A stretch of DNA of 64,000 nt from Actinophytocola glycyrrhizae (GTDB taxonomy: Bacteria > Actinomycetota > Actinomycetes > Mycobacteriales > Pseudonocardiaceae), in contig NZ_JBHSIS010000007.1 in assembly GCF_042653545.1 (NCBI RefSeq), forward strand, positions 1 through 64,000, read 5' to 3'. Both the position numbers and the translations under genes were made by a program. Below, piece after piece: positions 22,966-32,025 of this stretch (positions within the stretch are counted from its first letter, which is position 1; each line of letters opens with the position of its first letter). The notes beneath the pieces are model-generated. The model ran no database searches. It had not been told where the DNA came from and worked only from the letters and a program-made list of their open reading frames with translations.

Positions 22966-23826
22966 CTACGGTTTGCGCCCCACGCCCCCGACGATGCAGC
23001 GAGCAGCCCCACTGAGACCGCCGATCCTGGGCCCGTCCGGCCACCATTCGGCACACACCGAGAGACCGGGCGGGTCCTGGGCGTTGGGGGCGACCATCTC
23101 GAGACCATCGACCATCGCCATGACCTCCGCCCTGGTGCGGAACCGGCCCGCGCCGATCGGCCCGTTGACGAGGACGTCCTCCACGCGCTTGGCGATCGGC
23201 GTCAGCTCCGGGGTCTCCGGGTCGATGAAGTGCGAGAACACCACGTAGCTGCCGGGGGCGAGCGCGTCGATGTACTCACGCATGATCCGCGGTGCCGCGG
23301 CGTCGTCACAGACGTAGTGCATGGTGCCGACCAGCAGCAGCACGACCGGCACGGTGAAGTCGATGGTGGCGCGCACGGTCTCGTTCTCGACCACCCGCCG
23401 CGGCTCGAAGATGTCCGCGTCGACCATGCGGACGCGGAAGTCGTCCTCGAGCAGCGCGCGCCCGTGCGCGAGCACCACCGGGTCGTTGTCCACGTACACG
23501 ACCCGCGCCTCGTCGTTGTGGCGCTGCACGATCTGGTGGGTGTTCTCGGCCGTCGGCAGGCCCGAGCCGCAGTCGAGGAACTGGCCGATGTCGGTTTGCG
23601 TGAGGAAACGGCAGGCGCGGTTGCGGAACCCGCGGTTGCCGCGCGCGAGATCCGCCGCTTCCGGCACGGCCGCGGTGATCTCGGCCATGACCTGCCGGTC
23701 GACCTCGTAGACGACCTTGCCGCCCAGGAAAGCGCCGTACACGCGGGCAATGCTGGGCCGGGTCGGATCGACCCCGACCGGGACCTGGCTCGGCGAGGCC
23801 GAACGCGACGTCGAATGCGATGTCAT
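22966..23826 (-). CDS. DUF574 SAM-dependent methyltransferase
   Basis: A 286-residue protein of the actinobacterial DUF574 (Methyltransf_19) family: VDPTRPSIARVYGAFLGGK at the start, the SAM site LDCGSGLPTAENTHQ (about 84-98), ARVVYVDNDPVVLAHG (about 107-122) and later SHFIDPETPEL. Substrates of this family are mostly unknown. Genomes of this group carry many paralogues, often near XRE/DUF397 pairs; no DUF397 gene is seen here. Confidence 0.9.
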   Translation of the reverse strand: MTSHSTSRSASPSQVPVGVDPTRPSIARVYGAFLGGKVVYEVDRQVMAEITAAVPEAADLARGNRGFRNRACRFLTQTDIGQFLDCGSGLPTAENTHQIVQRHNDEARVVYVDNDPVVLAHGRALLEDDFRVRMVDADIFEPRRVVENETVRATIDFTVPVVLLLVGTMHYVCDDAAAPRIMREYIDALAPGSYVVFSHFIDPETPELTPIAKRVEDVLVNGPIGAGRFRTRAEVMAMVDGLEMVAPNAQDPPGLSVCAEWWPDGPRIGGLSGAARCIVGGVGRKP

Positions 23827-23937
23827 CGGGGCAAAAGAGTAGCCGCGCGATCACGCCGCTGTGGCTCTGGTCACTCGGTCGGGCGAAGTGAGCGAGCGAC
23901 CAAACGGGCCCGGTTGGTGCTCACCCGGACCGTCCCG

Positions 23938-25437
23938 CTAGGCGGGGTTGCTGGACAGGACCGCCTGCGAGTCGATCAGCCACGTGCCGTTCTGGTTCAG
24001 CATGGTGTACCGGTGGCGCTCACGAGTGCGGGTGCCGTCCGTGAACGCGTAGAGGACGGTGGCCTCGACGGTCGTGGGGCCGGTGGTGGCGATCTCCGAC
24101 GCGGACACGGAGCTGACGCGGCCCCACCAACGGTCGTAGCTCGCGCGGCCCTGGGCCTGGTACCCGGGGCTGAGACGGTTCCACCCCTCGGCGCGGCTGC
24201 CGGGCATCATCGCGTAGTAGGCGGCGATCGCGGCGCCGGGATCCGCGGGCTGCTGCGGGGGCTGCTGCGGGGGCGTGGTCGTCGTCGTTGTCGTGGTGGT
24301 CGTCGTCTCGGTGGTCTCAGTGGGCTCGGTGGTCTCTTCCGAGGCCGGGGGCTCCTCGGAGGTGGTGGTCGGCGCGGTCGTCCGCGTGGTCTCCCCGGAC
24401 GGCGCGGCCGTCGAGGGGGTGCCCTCGCGGTTGAGGAGGGAGGTCACCAGTGCGGCCGCCACCGCCACGACGACGAGGACGGCCGCGAACAGGACGGCGC
24501 GCCCACGTCTGCCGGTGCGGTCGTCGGGCGGCGGCGGAGCGGACGGTGCCATGGCGGCGGTGGACTCGGCGGCGGCGGACTCGGCAGCGGCGGGCGCGGC
24601 TGCCGCCGCTGGCGCGACCGCGGTCGGTATCGGGGTTTCGTAGGTGACACCGGCGAGCGCGTCCCTGGCCTGCACCATCGTCGGCCGCTGCTCGGGGTCC
24701 GGGTTGAGCAGCCACATCAGCACGTCGGTCAGCGGCCCGGCCTTCGTCGGCGGCGTGATCGCGCCGGACGCGATCCGGTACAGCTGCGCCATCGGGTTCG
24801 AGTCCTTGCCGGAAGGCGGCTCACCCTCGACGGCCGTGTACAGCGTGGCACCGAGCGAGTACACGTCCGACGCGTACGTCGCGGGGTTCCCTTTGGCCAC
24901 CTCGGGCGCGAGGTAGGCGGGGGTGCCCGCGAACGTGCTGGTCAACGTCCCGGCGATGTCCTCTGCGACCCTGGCGATCCCGAAGTCGGTGATCTTGACC
25001 GTGCCGTCCTCACCCACGAGGACGTTCGCCGGTTTGACGTCCCGGTGCACCACCCCGGCCTCATGCGCGCCGGCCAGCCCGGCCGCGGCCTCCGCACCGA
25101 TCCGCGCGACCTCTTCCGGCGGCAGCGTCCCCAGCCCGGACAGGCTCGTGGACGGGAGGTACTCCATGATCAGGTACGGCTGGCCGCCGTCCTGGACCAC
25201 GTCGAACACGGTGATCAGCTGCGGATGCTGCAACCGGGCCGCGATCCGCCCCTCCCGCATGGTGCGGCGGATCATCTCCTCACTCTGCGAGGAGGTCAGC
25301 TCGGCGGGCACGAGCACCTGCTTGACCGCGACCTTGCGGTGCAGCCGCTCGTCGTAGGCCTGCCAGACGACCCCCATGCCGCCACTGCCGAGCCGTTCGG
25401 CCAGCCGGTACCGGCCCGCGATGATCTGCTCGCTCAT
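23938..25437 (-). CDS. receptor-type Ser/Thr protein kinase
   Basis: A 499-residue PknB-like kinase. Residues 8-275 are the kinase domain: LGSGGMGVV, Lys39 in VAVKQV, HRDVKPANV, DFGIARV and APEVAKG, all intact. An Ala/Pro-rich juxtamembrane part precedes a TM helix (about 325-345, LFAAVLVVVAVAAALV). The exported part has a Thr-rich linker ending in a run of Thr and an NTF2-like domain of about 100 residues (AIAAYYAMMPGSRAEGWNRL) instead of PASTA repeats. I chose ATG 25437 at MSEQIIAGRY; the open frame extends further up without a kinase-like N-terminus. Confidence 0.92.
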   Translation of the reverse strand: MSEQIIAGRYRLAERLGSGGMGVVWQAYDERLHRKVAVKQVLVPAELTSSQSEEMIRRTMREGRIAARLQHPQLITVFDVVQDGGQPYLIMEYLPSTSLSGLGTLPPEEVARIGAEAAAGLAGAHEAGVVHRDVKPANVLVGEDGTVKITDFGIARVAEDIAGTLTSTFAGTPAYLAPEVAKGNPATYASDVYSLGATLYTAVEGEPPSGKDSNPMAQLYRIASGAITPPTKAGPLTDVLMWLLNPDPEQRPTMVQARDALAGVTYETPIPTAVAPAAAAAPAAAESAAAESTAAMAPSAPPPPDDRTGRRGRAVLFAAVLVVVAVAAALVTSLLNREGTPSTAAPSGETTRTTAPTTTSEEPPASEETTEPTETTETTTTTTTTTTTPPQQPPQQPADPGAAIAAYYAMMPGSRAEGWNRLSPGYQAQGRASYDRWWGRVSSVSASEIATTGPTTVEATVLYAFTDGTRTRERHRYTMLNQNGTWLIDSQAVLSSNPA

Positions 25438-25496
25438 TGCTCTCCGTCTCGCGCTATTCCCCCTATGGATAGCACGAGGCCACAGGACGGAAACGA

Positions 25497-25685
25497 CTAC
25501 TGCATGCGCGGGGCGGGTACGTTCGGGAACGGCTCGGCGGCACTGAGTCCGAGCATGTCGAGCAACTCGGCACAGTCGTCGGCGTCCCGGGCCAAGGACG
25601 CGACCGCGACCACGGCACGCCTGCGCTGGTCGGCAGACAGATCGACAGCGGTGAGCTGATAGTCGAGGACTTCTTTGGTAGGCAT
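25497..25685 (-). CDS. 62-residue conserved-looking hypothetical protein
   Basis: Reads MPTKEVLDYQLTAVDLSADQ and then a helical AVVAVASLARDADDCAELLD. An ATG 11 codons earlier (25718) is possible, but the sequence there is Gly-rich. It lies 59 bp upstream of the kinase gene on the same strand, so could be in its operon. No function can be assigned. Confidence 0.55.
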   Translation of the reverse strand: MPTKEVLDYQLTAVDLSADQRRRAVVAVASLARDADDCAELLDMLGLSAAEPFPNVPAPRMQ

Positions 25686-25835
25686 GCCCGCCCTGTACCC
25701 GCCCACGCCCCAAGCCAAACCGTCCCACAGGTGCTGTCGGTGACGTGTACCGGGTGGCCGTTCCCATGGCCTGGGTCACGGTGTTCCCCGGCGCCCACAT
25801 CGGCTTCGGGAACGGGGGGAAAGCGGTGTCAGGGC

Positions 25836-26420
25836 TCAGCCATGCAGCGTTGGCCGGTAGATGAGCTCCTGGATGCGGCCGTCGAGGGTGCGGCTCTCGA
25901 TCAGCTCCAGGTCGAAGTCGGCGGCGTCGCGGAAGATCTGGTCCGCTCCGGTCTGGCCGGAGATCACCGGGAAGACCGTCACCTGGACGCGGTCGACCAG
26001 CCCCGCGGCCATCAGCGACCGGTTCATCGACAGGCTGCCGTGTGACCGCAACGGCACCTCGGACTCCGCCTTGAGCCGGGCGACGACGTCGACCGCGTCG
26101 CCGCTCACGAGGGTCGCGTCCGGCCAGTCGAGCGGTCCCCGCAGCGAGGTCGACACCACGGTGGTCGGCACGTTCCTCATCCGGGTGTTCACGGGGTCGT
26201 TCACCTGCGACTCCTCGGTGCTCGGGCCCAGCACCTCCACGAACTGCCGGAAGGTGTTGGCCCCGAGAACCATCCGGTGCTCCTCGCTGTACACGGCGAG
26301 GCGGCGGTCGAGAAACTCGGGACCTTGCTTGCCCCAGTAGCCGCCCCAGTCGCCGTTGCTGTTGTAGGAGCCGAAGCCGTCGAGGGTGGAAAAGACGTCG
26401 AAGGTGTAGGTGGTGGCCAT
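25836..26420 (-). CDS. dihydrofolate reductase / RibD-C family protein
   Basis: A 194-residue protein with the fold of RibD C-terminal/DHFR-like enzymes: YTFDVFSTLDGFGSYNSNGD at the start, MVLGANTFRQFVE (about 51-63), PTTVVSTSL (about 85), SHGSLSMNRSLMAAGLVD (about 124-141) and TVFPVISG (about 146). These proteins bind NADPH and most have unknown substrates. I chose ATG 26420, just before the fold begins. Confidence 0.82.
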   Translation of the reverse strand: MATTYTFDVFSTLDGFGSYNSNGDWGGYWGKQGPEFLDRRLAVYSEEHRMVLGANTFRQFVEVLGPSTEESQVNDPVNTRMRNVPTTVVSTSLRGPLDWPDATLVSGDAVDVVARLKAESEVPLRSHGSLSMNRSLMAAGLVDRVQVTVFPVISGQTGADQIFRDAADFDLELIESRTLDGRIQELIYRPTLHG

Positions 26421-26633
26421 GATGCTCTCCTCGGGTGCGGTTGATCCGGTGAGGAGACCGACCGGGAACGGCGCCGGTCTCTCACCTGGACAACGAACGG
26501 GCTCGACGCCGTTCGACACCATCGCGAAATCTGAAGGCGTACGTCCGGACGCGGTCCCAGGGCTCGGCCGCCAGGGTGGCGACAGGCACCGTGGTCCCCC
26601 GAGCGTCATACGCCGATCCGCGGGGCTGGGTCG

Positions 26634-28943
26634 TTACAGGGTGTAGGTGCGGGCCACCGCGGTCACGTTGCCGTCTTCTCTTGTGCTCGGGGTTGCCGAG
26701 TTGGGGATCGGGGTGGTGTCGGGGAGGCCTGCTGTGGTGTCGATGGCTGTCAGCCGGGGGTTGGGGGCTGTCGTCCTGATGGTGAGCGTGACGCCTTCCG
26801 CGGGGAGGTCCTGGAAGCGGAGTTCTGTTGGCCACGTGTCCTTGCGGGTGCCCGTGACGGGGGTTGTCGCGGCGTTCGTGCCCGGCACCCTGGCTGTCGC
26901 CCTCGTTATCGGTTCGTTCAGCCTCAGGGTGATCGACCTGGCGTTGCGGGGGGAGCGGATGTGGAACGTGATCTCGTCGTTGTTCTTCGTCACGTTCGTC
27001 AACTCTGGGCCTTCCGCGTTGATCGCCGGTGCCGGGCCGGTCCACACCGGGCCTCGCTGGTAGCCCTTCGGCAGGGCGTCTGTGTTCCGGGAGTCGACGT
27101 GGGTGGCAGCCCAGTCGCCGGGAGTTCGTTCTGCGCTCACCCACGTCGCTTCGCCGGTGTCCGCGTTCAGTACGTAGGCCAGGTGGGTCGGGGCCGGGTG
27201 GGCGGCATCGGGCCGGTCCACTGCCAGGCCTGCGGCTACCAGGGCTGCGCTTACCAGTAGTGCCGCGGCTGGGATGGCCTTCGTGGTGTGGCGGCCTCGG
27301 GATTTCGCGGCGGAATCGGGTCCGATGCCGGGGAGGAGCAGTTCTGTGGCCGGTAGCAGCAGCAGGCCGAACAGGACCGCGAACGTCGCGCCCACGCCTG
27401 CCAGTGACAGGCCTACCGCGCCCAGCAACATGTAGGCGAAGTACGGGAGCAGCGCGCTTCCCGCTATGGAGCCCACCGCCAGTGCCGCCACTGACCACTG
27501 TGGACGCGGTGCAAGCAGGGCCACGGTCGCGCCGAGGGTTGCCATCAGTGCCGGGATCGTGAACAGGAACGACGCACCTGGTGCGTATGCGGCCAGCGCA
27601 GTGCCCAGCAGGGCGTGCCACGTCAGGCCGCCGAGTGCCAGAGCGGTCGAGCCCAGACGGCGGCGTAACAACAGGTACCACGTCAGCAGTGCCACCACCG
27701 CCATCAGCATGACCGCCGCGTTGAACAGTGCCGGGCGGTGCAGCAGGCCGCCGCCCGTCTCGTAGGACGGTCGGGCCCACGTCAGCACCGTCCACACCAG
27801 CTGGCCCAGACCGAACGCCACCGCCAGCGGTACCGCCGCTGTGGCCGCCGCGAGTGCCGTCCTGCCGACGGTGGTCAGCCCGCGGCGGGTTGCCAGCCAC
27901 GTCAGCAGGGCCACGAGCAGCAGCGCCACCACCGCCAGCGGCCACACCAGTGCGTTGGGGTAGCTCACTTTCATGCCCAGCAGGTCGAAGTAGGTGTTGT
28001 CGTGGTCCGCGCTCATCGTGCGCAGGTCGGCGTCGCCGAGGGCGCGGGTCAGCGTCAGCATGTTGTCGCCGTGGTGTTGCAGGCTGCCCCGGTCCAGGTT
28101 GGCCAGCGAGTCGCCTGCCGTGTGATACCGGGCCGCGCCCTCGATGTAGGCGAAGTTCAGGCCGCTGAAACCGGCCTCCGCGAACCGGGTGAAGTCGGTG
28201 TTGTTCGGCAGCACCCGGTACACCTCGACCATCGACGAGTCGCCCCTCGGGTGCGGGACCGTGTCGTTGAACAGGTCCACCAGCCGCGCGTTGTTCTGGG
28301 ACGTCTCGAACATCAGCGAGGGGCCGCTGACGCCACGTGCCTCGAAGTTCAGCACCACGCCGTCGCGCCGGCCGAGTGGGTGTTCACGCAGGAACGCCTC
28401 CGCACCGAGCAGGCCGTGCTCCTCGCCGTCGGTGATCAGCAGCACGACGTCGTTGCGCGGCCGGTCACCGGTGCGCAGCGCACGCACCGTCTCGAGCATG
28501 GCGGCCACCGCCGCGCCGTCGTCGGAGGCGCCAGGCCCCTGCGCCGCCGAGTCGTGGTGCGCCGCCAGCACGACCATTCCCGACGGGTCGGTGCCCGGCA
28601 GCGTGGCGATGATGTTGTCCACCCGGCCGAACGTGGCCAGTCCGTCCGCCGTGTAAACGCCCACCGCGTGCTGCACCGCCACCGACAGGCCCGCGGCGCG
28701 CAACTCGTCCGTCAGGTAGCGCTCCGTGCGTTCGCCTGCGGGACTGCCCATGGGGCGTGGCTCGCGCGCGAACTGCTCCAGGTGGCGCATCGCCCGCTCG
28801 GCGCTGAACGTCGAGGGCACGGCCGACGCCGGTTCCGGGGCCACGCCGCGCTGGAGCAGCGCGGCACCGGTGATCACCCCGGCCGTCACCAGGAGGAGCA
28901 CCAGACCGGCCACGGCGCGGCGGGGTGTGTCGAGAAAGGTCAC
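26634..28943 (-). CDS. M28-family metallopeptidase with a multi-pass C-terminal half
   Basis: A 769-residue protein. An N-terminal TM helix (about 9-30) leads to an M28 domain (about 45-320) with zinc and catalytic residues in AAHHDS (about 126), SDDGA, TDGEEHG, NFEARG and YHTAGDS. About eight TM helices follow (about 350-570), then an exported beta domain of about 190 residues. This Fxna/ER-type layout predicts a membrane-bound aminopeptidase facing outward. The start is a GTG. No partner genes sit next to it. Confidence 0.88.
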   Translation of the reverse strand: MTFLDTPRRAVAGLVLLLVTAGVITGAALLQRGVAPEPASAVPSTFSAERAMRHLEQFAREPRPMGSPAGERTERYLTDELRAAGLSVAVQHAVGVYTADGLATFGRVDNIIATLPGTDPSGMVVLAAHHDSAAQGPGASDDGAAVAAMLETVRALRTGDRPRNDVVLLITDGEEHGLLGAEAFLREHPLGRRDGVVLNFEARGVSGPSLMFETSQNNARLVDLFNDTVPHPRGDSSMVEVYRVLPNNTDFTRFAEAGFSGLNFAYIEGAARYHTAGDSLANLDRGSLQHHGDNMLTLTRALGDADLRTMSADHDNTYFDLLGMKVSYPNALVWPLAVVALLLVALLTWLATRRGLTTVGRTALAAATAAVPLAVAFGLGQLVWTVLTWARPSYETGGGLLHRPALFNAAVMLMAVVALLTWYLLLRRRLGSTALALGGLTWHALLGTALAAYAPGASFLFTIPALMATLGATVALLAPRPQWSVAALAVGSIAGSALLPYFAYMLLGAVGLSLAGVGATFAVLFGLLLLPATELLLPGIGPDSAAKSRGRHTTKAIPAAALLVSAALVAAGLAVDRPDAAHPAPTHLAYVLNADTGEATWVSAERTPGDWAATHVDSRNTDALPKGYQRGPVWTGPAPAINAEGPELTNVTKNNDEITFHIRSPRNARSITLRLNEPITRATARVPGTNAATTPVTGTRKDTWPTELRFQDLPAEGVTLTIRTTAPNPRLTAIDTTAGLPDTTPIPNSATPSTREDGNVTAVARTYTL

Positions 28944-29297
28944 GAAGGCGACAGTAGGCGGGCAGGGCGGGCAGCGTAATGATGACGGCCGTAACGATTC
29001 ACTGTGGTGATCAGCAGTAGTGGAACGCGTCTACGCCGTCGACCTGCCCGAGGGAACCGCCGCACGACCGGTGACCGCGCGCCGCGCTTCGTGTTCCGGT
29101 CCGCCGGGCGGCGTCGACCTGGACTGTCCACATCGGCCTGTCCGGCGCCGGTTCTGGTTGCGGTTGCCGGGAAGGACGCCTGACGTTCCTCTGCCCGTAC
29201 TCTGCCCGTACCGCACCCGTACCGAACGCCGCCCACGGATCGACCGGTCGCCGCGGCACCGCTAAAGTCCCGTCGCGGTGGACCGAGTGAGGAGACC
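28944..29297. other. 354-bp divergent upstream region
   Basis: Lies between the divergent M28 and DUF4333 genes and must hold both promoters. I see two direct CTCTGCCCGTA repeats near 29190-29212 and GAGTGAGGAG before the GTG at 29298. An 81-codon frame at 29020-29265 does not look like a protein. Confidence 0.4.
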
Positions 29298-29639
29298 GTG
29301 CGGATGATTCGGGCTGTTCGAACGATGTTGGCGGGAGTCGTCTGCGCGGTACCGGCCCTGACGGGCTGCTCGGTGAGCGTGGAGACCGAGCCGGAAGCGG
29401 TCATCACGGAGGAAGTCCTGGAGAAGGGCATCGCCGACGCGCTGGAGAAGTCCGTCGGGCAGCGGCCGGACTCGGTGGAATGCCCCGGCTCGATCAAGGC
29501 GGCGGCGGGGGAATCAGTCCGATGTGAACTGAGCGCTGGTGCCGACCGGTACGGGTTGACCGCGACCGTGTCCTCGTACGACAAGGACAACGGCAACGCG
29601 GACTACGACATCGAAGTGGACGACGAACCGGCCGGTTAG
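29298..29639 (+). CDS. DUF4333 lipoprotein
   Basis: A 113-residue protein. The signal peptide ends in a lipobox (VPALTGCSVSVE, Cys24), followed by a DUF4333 domain with VLEKGIADALEKSVGQRPDS, VECPGSIKAAAGESVRCEL and a terminal YDIEVDDEP. Two cysteines (in ECPG and RCEL) probably pair. The GTG start has GAGGAG 5-6 bp upstream. DUF4333 proteins are common envelope lipoproteins of unknown role. Confidence 0.88.
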   Translation: MRMIRAVRTMLAGVVCAVPALTGCSVSVETEPEAVITEEVLEKGIADALEKSVGQRPDSVECPGSIKAAAGESVRCELSAGADRYGLTATVSSYDKDNGNADYDIEVDDEPAG

Positions 29640-29698
29640 CCTACAGAGAAGGAACAGCCAATGACAGGCACATCCCAGGAAGCCGGCGCGGGGGCCGC

Positions 29699-29935
29699 AT
29701 GAGCGGCATCGGGAAGTGGAGCCTCGGTGTCGGTGCCGGGCTCATCGTCGTGGCCGTGCTGTGTTCGGTGCTGGCACAGGTCCCCGCCGCGGTGATCACC
29801 GGCATTCTGGGCCTGGTCGCGGTCGGCGTCGCCGGGTACGACGCGATCTACTACTGGCTGGACCGGGTCCAGAAGCGCCGTCGAGCGGCCAGGTCGCGCC
29901 AGGAACGGGAACGCGAGGCCCGCGAGGGCCGCTGA
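29699..29935 (+). CDS. 78-residue membrane protein
   Basis: Two TM helices (about 7-27 and 30-50, VGAGLIVVAVLCSVLAQV and VITGILGLVAVGVAGYDAI) and a very basic C-terminus (KRRRAARSRQER). The better ribosome binding site (GAAGGAA) belongs to an ATG at 29661 that opens a 12-codon frame ending on this start (ATGA), so translation may be coupled. Unknown function. Confidence 0.65.
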   Translation: MSGIGKWSLGVGAGLIVVAVLCSVLAQVPAAVITGILGLVAVGVAGYDAIYYWLDRVQKRRRAARSRQEREREAREGR

Positions 29936-30008
29936 GCCGTTGTGCCGGGCGGGCCGGGCCGGTAAGACATTGGCGGTACGAACACCCTGCGCCACGAAAG
30001 AGGTCGGT

Positions 30009-31808
30009 ATGCGAACACGCAGGATCGGGTCGGCACTGTCGGTGGGGGTGCTGCTCGCCGCGGCACTCACTGCCGGTGTCGCCCCCGCGGGTGCGGAGAC
30101 AACCGGTGAGCGGCCGTTGGCGGTCGGGCGGGACGGCGCGGTCGTGTCCGACACGCTCGAGTCGACCGAGGCCGGGATCGCGGTCCTGCGCCGGGGCGGC
30201 ACGGCGGCCGACGCCGCGGTCGCGGTCGCGGCGACACTCGGTGTCACGGACCCGTTCGTGGCGGGCCTCGGCGGTGGCGGCTTCTTCGTGCACTACGACG
30301 CCCGCACCCGCAAGGTCTCGACCATCGACGGCCGGGAGACCAACCCGATGGCCGGCGACGAGACGATGTTCATCGACCCGGCGACCGGCCAGCCCTACCC
30401 GTTCGACCGGGCCGTGACCAGCGGCCTGTCGGTCGGTGTGCCCGGCATGCTGGCGACGTGGGAACGCGCGCTGCAGCGATGGGGCACCCGCGACCTCGGT
30501 GAGCTGCTCCGGCCCGCGATCAGGGTCGCGGAGGACGGCTTCCTCCTCGACGACGCCGTTCGCCGCCAGATCGTCTCGAACGCCGAACGGCTCGCCCAGT
30601 TCACGTCCAGTGCCGAACTGTTCCTCCCCGGCGGTGCGGTGCCCGAGGTCGGCACGCTGATGCGCAACCCGGACCTCGCCGACACCTACCGCGAGATCGC
30701 GGCGCGCGGCACCGACGCCTTCTACTCCGGCCCGATCGGCCGCGACATGGTCGATGCGGTGCGGACGCCGCCGCTCGCGCCGGACGCCACCATCGACCCA
30801 CCGGCCGGCCTGATGACCGAGGCCGACGTCGAGGCCTACCGCACGATCGACCGTGCCCCGACACACGTGCGCTACCGGGGCTACGACGTCTACGGCATGG
30901 CTCCTGCCTCCAGCGGTGGCATCACCGTCGGGGAGGCGCTGAACATCCTCGAACGGTTCGACATCTCCGGGATGGACCGGGCGCAGGCCCTGCACCACTA
31001 CCTGGAGGCCAGCAGGCTCGCGTTCGCCGACCGGAACCGCTACATCGGTGACGCGGACTTCGTGGACGTGCCGCAGCGGCAGCTGCTCTCGGACCGCTAC
31101 GCGCGACAGCGGGCCTGCGAGATCGACCCGGCCGCGGCCGGTGTCAGCCCCGTCGCGCCAGGCAACCCGTTCGGTGGCGGCGCCTGCAAGCAGACCGGGA
31201 CGGCCACGCCGAGCAAGCCGGAGGGCACGCACACCAACCACTTCGTGGTCAGCGACCGGTGGGGCAACGTCGTCTCCTACACCAACACCATCGAGCAGCT
31301 CGGCGGCAGCGGGATCGTCGTGCCGGGTCGCGGTTTCCTGCTCAACAACGAGCTGACCGACTTCAACTTCGCGCCGACCCAGGGCGACGCGCCCGACCCG
31401 AACCTGCCCGCGCCCGGCAAGCGGCCGCGCTCGAGCATGTCACCGACGATCGTGCTCCACCACGGCAAGCCGTTCCTCGCGGTCGGCTCGCCGGGCGGGT
31501 CGACGATCATCACGACCGTGCTGCAGATCCTGGTCAACCGGATCGACCTCGGGATGAGCCTCCCCGAGGCGATCGCAGCACCGCGTGCCACCCAGCGGAA
31601 CACACCGACGACGCTGGCCGAGTCGGGGTTCATCAACGCGCCGACCGGCGCGCGGCTGGCCGCGCTGGGACACACGTTCACCACGAGCACGGGTATCGGC
31701 ATCGCGGCGGGCCTGGAGTTCGGGCCACGCGGCCTGGTCACCGCCGTCGGCGAGCCGACCCGGCATGGCGGCACCTCCGCGGCCGTCGTACGGCCCGCCC
31801 GCCGGTGA
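30009..31808 (+). CDS. ggt: gamma-glutamyltransferase
   Basis: A 599-residue precursor. A Sec signal (IGSALSVGVLLAAALTAGVA) precedes the large subunit with GRDGAVVSDTLESTEAGIAV and DPFVAGLGGGGFFVHY. The autocleavage point is Thr in GTHTNHFVVSD, the new N-terminus and nucleophile of the small subunit; the Gly-Gly pair in LGGSGIVV and SPGGSTIITTV are also conserved. It moves the gamma-glutamyl group of glutathione-like compounds outside the cell. ATG 30009 follows AGAGGT. A terminator and a composite repeat lie directly downstream. Confidence 0.92.
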   Translation: MRTRRIGSALSVGVLLAAALTAGVAPAGAETTGERPLAVGRDGAVVSDTLESTEAGIAVLRRGGTAADAAVAVAATLGVTDPFVAGLGGGGFFVHYDARTRKVSTIDGRETNPMAGDETMFIDPATGQPYPFDRAVTSGLSVGVPGMLATWERALQRWGTRDLGELLRPAIRVAEDGFLLDDAVRRQIVSNAERLAQFTSSAELFLPGGAVPEVGTLMRNPDLADTYREIAARGTDAFYSGPIGRDMVDAVRTPPLAPDATIDPPAGLMTEADVEAYRTIDRAPTHVRYRGYDVYGMAPASSGGITVGEALNILERFDISGMDRAQALHHYLEASRLAFADRNRYIGDADFVDVPQRQLLSDRYARQRACEIDPAAAGVSPVAPGNPFGGGACKQTGTATPSKPEGTHTNHFVVSDRWGNVVSYTNTIEQLGGSGIVVPGRGFLLNNELTDFNFAPTQGDAPDPNLPAPGKRPRSSMSPTIVLHHGKPFLAVGSPGGSTIITTVLQILVNRIDLGMSLPEAIAAPRATQRNTPTTLAESGFINAPTGARLAALGHTFTTSTGIGIAAGLEFGPRGLVTAVGEPTRHGGTSAAVVRPARR

Positions 31809-31827
31809 GGCCAAGGAGGTAGCCGGG

Positions 31828-31868
31828 CAGGGCCGCCCTGGCTCGCGCGAGCGAGCAGGGCGGCCCTG
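31828..31868 (+). terminator. terminator after ggt
   Basis: A 13-bp perfect stem CAGGGCCGCCCTG/CAGGGCGGCCCTG, extended by CTCGC/GCGAG, 20 bp after the ggt stop and followed by TTCATTT. Confidence 0.7.
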
Positions 31869-31872
31869 TTCA

Positions 31873-31992
31873 TTTGTCCTCGCCGGACGGGCAGGTCCCG
31901 GGATGGCAGGGAGTCCGTTGGTCGGTGGGCTTGCGCCACCGTCAGGGTCGCGCGGGCAAGGCCCGCTTCGCGGTCGGGCGCGTAGCTCCCTG
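31873..31992 (+). repeat. composite repeat, forward copy
   Basis: Modules in order: TCCTCGCCGGACGGGCAGG (within 31873-31897), GGGATGGCAGGGAG, GCTTGCGCCACCGTC (from 31929) and GGGCGCGTAGC (31976-31986). It sits between the convergent ggt and regulator genes and lacks the closing hairpin of other copies. Confidence 0.85.
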
Positions 31993-32025
31993 CACGACAG
32001 AACCCACTGGTCACACCTGCGCCGA

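Noticed and set aside
29020..29265. An 81-codon frame in the M28/DUF4333 divergent gap
   Set aside because: No ribosome binding site, Arg/Pro/Ser-rich composition and no domain. It lies where two promoters must be.
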